This document shows positions 59,965 through 64,000 of a stretch of DNA of 64,000 nucleotides, one piece after another (within the stretch, counting starts at the first letter, position 1; every line of letters starts with the position of its first letter). The notes under the pieces are model-generated. The model was given only the letters and a program-made list of their open reading frames with translations, was not told where the DNA came from and did not search any database. The translations under genes and the position numbers were made by a program. This stretch comes from Clostridia bacterium. Its GTDB lineage: Bacteria > Bacillota > Clostridia > Oscillospirales > CAG-272. The stretch is from contig JAFTJE010000019.1 in NCBI GenBank assembly GCA_017456545.1, positions 62,001 to 126,000 on the forward strand, read 5' to 3'.

Positions 59965-60648
59965 ATGAATATTTTTTCTTTGGTTATGAAAATTGCATTT
60001 ATGGTGCTTGGTGTGGAGCAGGTACAAAAATTTCCGGAATCCTTGAGCTATGAGGAAGAAAAAGAATGCTTTCGTCTTTCAAGATTGGGAGATAAAAAAG
60101 CGAGAGATAAATTAATTGAACACAATCTTCGTCTTGTAGCTCATATAGTAAGAAAATATTATATTTCCAATAAAAATACGGACGATCTTATTTCCGTTGG
60201 AACAATAGGTCTTATAAAAGCAGTAGATACCTTCAATTATGAAAATGGAGCAAGATTTGCTACCTATGGGGCAAAATGTATTCAAAATGAGATACTAATG
60301 TTATTTCGTAGTCAAAAAAAGCTTGGATATGAGGTGTCTCTCAATGATACAATAGATGTTGATAAGGACGGTAATCCCTTAACTTACATTGATATAATTT
60401 GCACAGAGGATAATATTGCCGATGATGTGGACAAAAAGATTAAGATAAACAAAGCTATTGAGTACATTAGGGATAAGCTTGATGACAGGGAAAAACAGAT
60501 TATTATTATGAGATATGGCCTTGGTGGTTCAAGGGTATATACACAAAGAGAGGTAGCATCAATTTTGGGTATTTCCCGTTCTTATGTTTCACGAATTGAA
60601 AAGTCAATCCTTGAAAAAATATATAAATATTTATGTCCCGATGGTTGA
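59965..60648 (+). CDS. sigK: Sporulation sigma factor SigK (pro-sigma-K)
   Basis: A 227-residue sigma factor of the mother cell. The first 20-25 residues are hydrophobic (MNIFSLVMKIAFMVLGVEQV), as in the membrane-bound pro-sequence removed from pro-sigma-K, then FPESLSYEEEKE begins the mature part. Region 2 is LIEHNLRLVAHIVRKYY and DDLISVGTIGLIKAVDTF; region 4 is YTQREVASILGISRSYVSRIEKSI. The frame is whole, with no skin-type insertion. I start at the ATG at 59965 after GAGGTG. Sigma-E is close in sequence, but its pro-sequence is longer and it normally sits beside spoIIGA, which is absent. Confidence 0.9.
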   Translation: MNIFSLVMKIAFMVLGVEQVQKFPESLSYEEEKECFRLSRLGDKKARDKLIEHNLRLVAHIVRKYYISNKNTDDLISVGTIGLIKAVDTFNYENGARFATYGAKCIQNEILMLFRSQKKLGYEVSLNDTIDVDKDGNPLTYIDIICTEDNIADDVDKKIKINKAIEYIRDKLDDREKQIIIMRYGLGGSRVYTQREVASILGISRSYVSRIEKSILEKIYKYLCPDG

Positions 60649-60715
60649 TTTTTATTGTCCAATAGTATATAATATATAATTGGATATTAATGTTTTTAGG
60701 ATGAAGGACAGAACA

Positions 60716-62026
60716 ATGGTAAGAATCGAAAGAGTAATGGAATCATCACTTGCCGATAATGTTGGAATTAAAGCAGGCGATATGCTTCTTAGTATTAACG
60801 GACATGAAATAAATGATGTACTTGATTATAGATTTTACCTCGCAGATCAGCGTATTTCTATAGTGATAAAAAGGGATAAAGAGGAAAGCTTTATAATTGA
60901 AAAACAGCTTTATGATGATATAGGTCTTGATTTTGAAACACCGTTAATGGATAAGAAGCACAGATGTGAGAATAAGTGTATATTCTGCTTTATCGATCAA
61001 TTACCTAAAGGAATGAGAGAAACACTGTATTTTAAGGATGATGATTCTCGTTTGTCGTTTTTACACGGTAATTATATTACTCTTACAAATCTCGATAAGA
61101 AGGATATTGACAGAATAATTGATATGCATATATCCCCGGTCAATGTTTCTGTACATACTACAAATCCCGAACTTCGTTGTAAAATGATGCACAACAAGAA
61201 GGCGGGAGAGGTTCTGTCATATCTTGATATCCTTTCCAATGCGGGAATAGAGATTTGCGGACAAATTGTACTGTGCCGCGGAATTAATGACGGAGATGAA
61301 CTTACAAGATCCCTACATGATCTTGCTAAACTGTATCCAAATTTAAGAAGTGTGTGCGTAGTTCCATCGGGACTTACTAAATTCCGTGATGGACTGTATC
61401 CACTTACCGGATTTGATAAAGATAGCTGTAAAGCTACTATCAAGCAAGTAGAAAAAATAAACAGTTTTTACCGTAAAAAATATGGAAAAAATCTATTTTT
61501 CTGTTCGGACGAGTTTTATCTTATGGCAGGCAAAAAGCTTCATAAGGATGAGTATTATGAGGATTACAGTCAAATAGATAACGGTGTAGGTATGCTTACA
61601 TCCTTTGAGTGTGAGGTTGATAGCTTCTTAAGGACACTATCCTATGAAGAAAGAAATATAGAAAGATGTGTGTCCGTGGCAACAGGTGTAGCTTCATATG
61701 ATTTTATTTCCAGAATGGTAAAGAAGCTGCAAAAAAAATGCAGAAAAATAAAATGTAATGTTTATAGGATCGAAAATGATTACTTCGGTCATACAATAAC
61801 AGTCAGTGGCCTGATAACAGGGGTTGACTTGGAAAAGCAGTTGAAGTATAAGGAGCTTTTTGATGAGCTTATTTTGCCGAGAAATATGCTCAGAGCAGAA
61901 GGAGATTTGTTCTTGTGCGGTACATCGGTTGATGAGCTATCAAATAAGCTTGCTGTGAAAATAGGAATTGCCGAAACAAATGGTGCTGATTTTGTTGAGG
62001 CTATTCTCGGACTTAAGGAGGTATAA
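60716..62026 (+). CDS. DUF512 family protein (PDZ plus radical-SAM-like Cys motif)
   Basis: A 436-residue protein of the DUF512 family. A PDZ-like domain (1-65: SSLADNVGIKAGDMLLSINGHEI) is followed by CENKCIFC (C84, C88, C91), a CX3CX2C motif like that of radical-SAM enzymes, then a barrel and a C-terminal segment. The function is unknown; the gene almost always precedes der in Clostridia, as it does here by 1 base. I choose the ATG at 60716 because AAGGA lies 7 bases upstream; in-frame TTG 60680 and ATG 60701 lack a spaced ribosome site. Confidence 0.9.
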   Translation: MVRIERVMESSLADNVGIKAGDMLLSINGHEINDVLDYRFYLADQRISIVIKRDKEESFIIEKQLYDDIGLDFETPLMDKKHRCENKCIFCFIDQLPKGMRETLYFKDDDSRLSFLHGNYITLTNLDKKDIDRIIDMHISPVNVSVHTTNPELRCKMMHNKKAGEVLSYLDILSNAGIEICGQIVLCRGINDGDELTRSLHDLAKLYPNLRSVCVVPSGLTKFRDGLYPLTGFDKDSCKATIKQVEKINSFYRKKYGKNLFFCSDEFYLMAGKKLHKDEYYEDYSQIDNGVGMLTSFECEVDSFLRTLSYEERNIERCVSVATGVASYDFISRMVKKLQKKCRKIKCNVYRIENDYFGHTITVSGLITGVDLEKQLKYKELFDELILPRNMLRAEGDLFLCGTSVDELSNKLAVKIGIAETNGADFVEAILGLKEV

Positions 62027-62027
62027 T

Positions 62028-63368
62028 ATGGCGAAGCCCATAATTGCTATCGTTGGACGCCCTAATGTGGGAAAAAGTACGCTTTTTAATAAAATTATAG
62101 GGGAAAGAAAATCAATTGTTGAGGATACACCCGGTGTTACCCGTGACAGAATATACGGTGAGGGTGAATGGTGTGGCAGAAAATTTGTCTTAATCGACAC
62201 CGGAGGTATTGAGCCTAAGACAGACAGTATGATACTTCAAAAAATGAGGGAACAAGCTCAGATAGCAATTGATACTGCCGACGCCATTATATTTATGTGT
62301 GATATCAACGCCGGACTTGTTGCTGATGACAGAGATATTGCTATAATGCTTAAAAAGAGTGGGAAGCCAACTGTTGTATGCGTAAATAAAAGTGACAAAA
62401 TAGGAGAGGTTGACCCTTCATTTTATGAATTTTATGAGCTTGGCTTTGATGAGGATCCCGTTCCTGTTTCATCAATTCACGGAACAGGAAGCGGAGACTT
62501 ATTAGATGCTGTTCTTCGTAATATTCCCGACAAAGAGGATGAGGGTGAGGAGGATGACCTTATAAATGTTGCTGTAATTGGAAAGCCTAATGCAGGTAAA
62601 TCTTCTCTGATAAATAAAATACTTGGTACCGACCGTCTTATTGTTTCTTCAATGGCAGGTACTACAAGAGATGCAATAGATACTAAGTTCGAAAATGAAT
62701 ACGGTAAGTATAATTTTATAGACACAGCAGGTATAAGACGCCAGAGCAAAATAGATGATAGAATTGAAAAATTCAGTGTTCTTCGTGCACATATGGCAGT
62801 GGAGAGAGCAGATGTATGCTTGCTTGTAATCGACGCAACGGAAGGCGTTACCGAACAGGATGAAAAAATTGCCGGTATTGCCCATGAGGCCGGAAAAGCT
62901 GTTATTATTGTAGTGAATAAATGGGATTTACCCGATACTGAGGATAAAAATACAGTAGAGTATTCCAAAAAGGTATATACGGCTTTATCTTATCTCAGTT
63001 ATGCACCTATTATTTATGTTTCTGCACTTACAGGACAAAGAATAGTTAAGCTTTTTGAACAGATTAATTATGTTAATGAGCAGTCAAAGCTTAGAATTTC
63101 CACAGGAATGCTTAACGATGTTCTTAACGAAGCTATTACAAGAGTTCAACCACCGTCCGATAAGGGAAGACGACTTAAGGTTTATTATATGACACAAACA
63201 AGTGTTGCCCCGCCTACTTTTGTACTGTTTTGCAATAGTGCTCCTCTATTCCATTTTTCATATCAGAGGTATATTGAAAATTGCATAAGAGACACATTTG
63301 GATTTAAGGGAACACCTATTAAGCTGGTTATCAGACAGCGTGGCGAAAGCGAGGAAACAAAAATATGA
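62028..63368 (+). CDS. der: Ribosome biogenesis GTPase Der (EngA)
   Basis: Der is a double GTPase needed for late 50S assembly. The first G domain (IVGRPNVGKSTLFN, DTPGVTRDR, DTGGIE, NKSD) and second (VIGKPNAGKSSLIN, MAGTTRDAID, DTAGIRR, NKWD) are joined by an acidic linker (KEDEGEEDD), and a KH-like domain ends the 446-residue protein. I use the ATG at 62028 after AAGGAGG. It overlaps plsY by 4 bases. Confidence 0.97.
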   Translation: MAKPIIAIVGRPNVGKSTLFNKIIGERKSIVEDTPGVTRDRIYGEGEWCGRKFVLIDTGGIEPKTDSMILQKMREQAQIAIDTADAIIFMCDINAGLVADDRDIAIMLKKSGKPTVVCVNKSDKIGEVDPSFYEFYELGFDEDPVPVSSIHGTGSGDLLDAVLRNIPDKEDEGEEDDLINVAVIGKPNAGKSSLINKILGTDRLIVSSMAGTTRDAIDTKFENEYGKYNFIDTAGIRRQSKIDDRIEKFSVLRAHMAVERADVCLLVIDATEGVTEQDEKIAGIAHEAGKAVIIVVNKWDLPDTEDKNTVEYSKKVYTALSYLSYAPIIYVSALTGQRIVKLFEQINYVNEQSKLRISTGMLNDVLNEAITRVQPPSDKGRRLKVYYMTQTSVAPPTFVLFCNSAPLFHFSYQRYIENCIRDTFGFKGTPIKLVIRQRGESEETKI

Positions 63369-64000
63369 CAGTAATAGAAGTATTAAAATACGGTTTCGTT
63401 GGTCCTGAAACAGATTTAAGACTTTGGGTATGGATGCTTGTTGTTTGTGCGGTTGTTGGATATCTCATAGGTAGTATTAACTGGGGAGTTATTCTCTCCC
63501 ATAAATACGGAGGCGATGTCCGCAATTATGGAAGTGGTAATGCCGGTGCAACAAATATGATGCGTACCTACGGCAAAAGAGCAGGTGCTAAAACTCTTGG
63601 CTTAGACATTCTTAAGGGCACGGTAGTATCTTTTGCTTGTAGACTTATAGTTGGCACTACAGGAGCATATATAGGCGGCTTTTTCTGTATAATTGGACAT
63701 GCATATCCTGTTTTCTTTAGATTTAAGGGTGGTAAGGGTGTTGCTACAATCACAGCACTGTGCTTATGGACGGAGTGGAGAACATTTCTTATTCTTGTAG
63801 CGATTTACGCTATTGTGCTGTTTGGATATAAAATGGTTTCCTTTGCTTCCTGTATGGTTGCTGCATTATACCCCATGATTCTTTATGCTTTTATAGGTCC
63901 TAATTTGGGAGTTGTTATAGCATTTCTATCCGGTGCTTTGGTTGTATTTTTACACAGGGCAAATATTGTCAGAATATTCAATCATACGGAATCAAAACTT
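63365..64000 (+). CDS. plsY: Glycerol-3-phosphate acyltransferase PlsY (3' partial)
   Basis: PlsY is the membrane enzyme that acylates glycerol 3-phosphate with acyl phosphate, the first step of phospholipid synthesis. 212 codons are open to the window edge, with no stop reached. Motif 1 is GSINWGVILS, then SGNAGATNMMRTYG; motif 2 is FKGGKGVAT; motif 3 begins HRANIVRI and ends TESKL at the edge. Several membrane helices lie between. The ATG overlaps the der stop in ATGA. The order DUF512-der-plsY is common in Clostridia. It is nearly complete. Confidence 0.93.
   Translation, partial: MTVIEVLKYGFVGPETDLRLWVWMLVVCAVVGYLIGSINWGVILSHKYGGDVRNYGSGNAGATNMMRTYGKRAGAKTLGLDILKGTVVSFACRLIVGTTGAYIGGFFCIIGHAYPVFFRFKGGKGVATITALCLWTEWRTFLILVAIYAIVLFGYKMVSFASCMVAALYPMILYAFIGPNLGVVIAFLSGALVVFLHRANIVRIFNHTESKL

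Noticed and set aside
59965..60648. Possible skin-type interruption of sigK
   Set aside because: The frame is continuous from pro-sequence to region 4, with no recombinase or att-like repeat.
1..64000. CRISPR arrays, insertion sequences, prophage or integrated elements
   Set aside because: No regular direct repeats, transposase, integrase or phage structural genes were seen; gene order fits a stable chromosomal backbone.

Overview
The window is AT-rich bacterial chromosome from an endospore-forming, anaerobic member of the Clostridia. An Oscillospirales/Ruminococcaceae-type gut bacterium is the best guess; this is inference from gene content and synteny, not from a marker gene. Five loci belong to sporulation or germination: the germination protease gpr, spmA-spmB, the spoIIAA-spoIIAB-sigF operon, an uninterrupted sigK and a SigH-like sigma gene. 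There is no rRNA, CRISPR array, insertion sequence or prophage. One tRNA gene, tRNA-Leu(CAG), is present.

Layout. 1-8.5 kb: tail of an FtsX-like permease, gpr, a DUF4364 gene, a SigH-like sigma factor, a zinc-ribbon protein, rlmB, a large membrane protein that looks like a catalytically dead P-type ATPase, and the TIGR03960 radical-SAM gene with its TIGR03936/DUF2344 partner. 8.6-17 kb: a CotH-like lipoprotein, a DUF308 membrane protein, a heterodimeric ABC exporter, and an ECF-type sigma factor with a C-terminal extension of about 430 residues. 17-24.2 kb: RNase J, a tail-anchored small protein, spmAB, an AbrB-like regulator, a GH95 alpha-L-fucosidase and a D-amino-acid aminotransferase.

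24.2-35 kb is a purine operon, purE-purF-purM-purN-purO-purH-purD-purL, led by a ZTP (pfl) riboswitch and an intrinsic terminator. ZTP derives from AICAR (ZMP), the substrate of the PurH formyltransferase encoded in the operon, so the switch reads a block at the folate-dependent step. PurH carries only the formyltransferase domain; a separate archaeal-type PurO supplies IMP cyclohydrolase. PurF lacks its N-terminal catalytic cysteine and the Asn-Gly of its glutamine site.

35-48.7 kb: serC-serA-DUF1015, an MFS transporter with a GH3 glycosidase, tRNA-Leu, a YcxB-like protein and pyrophosphatase, an SCP2-like protein with a class III aminotransferase, a DrrAB-type ABC transporter and the spoIIA operon. 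48.8-64 kb: a metallophosphoesterase, a GH20 hexosaminidase, a small export protein, metK behind a SAM-I riboswitch, recD2-comF, a FucU-like mutarotase, ackA diverging from tmcAL, a DUF378 protein, sigK, and DUF512-der-plsY. plsY runs off the right edge.

Housekeeping promoters are easy to read. Most have a TTGACA-like -35, a 17-base spacer, and either TATAAT or TGnTAAAAT as the -10. Convergent genes usually share a bidirectional hairpin terminator. The least ordinary items are the cysteine-less PurF, the P-type-ATPase-like pseudoenzyme, the sigma factor with the long C-terminal extension, and the SCP2-like/aminotransferase pair.
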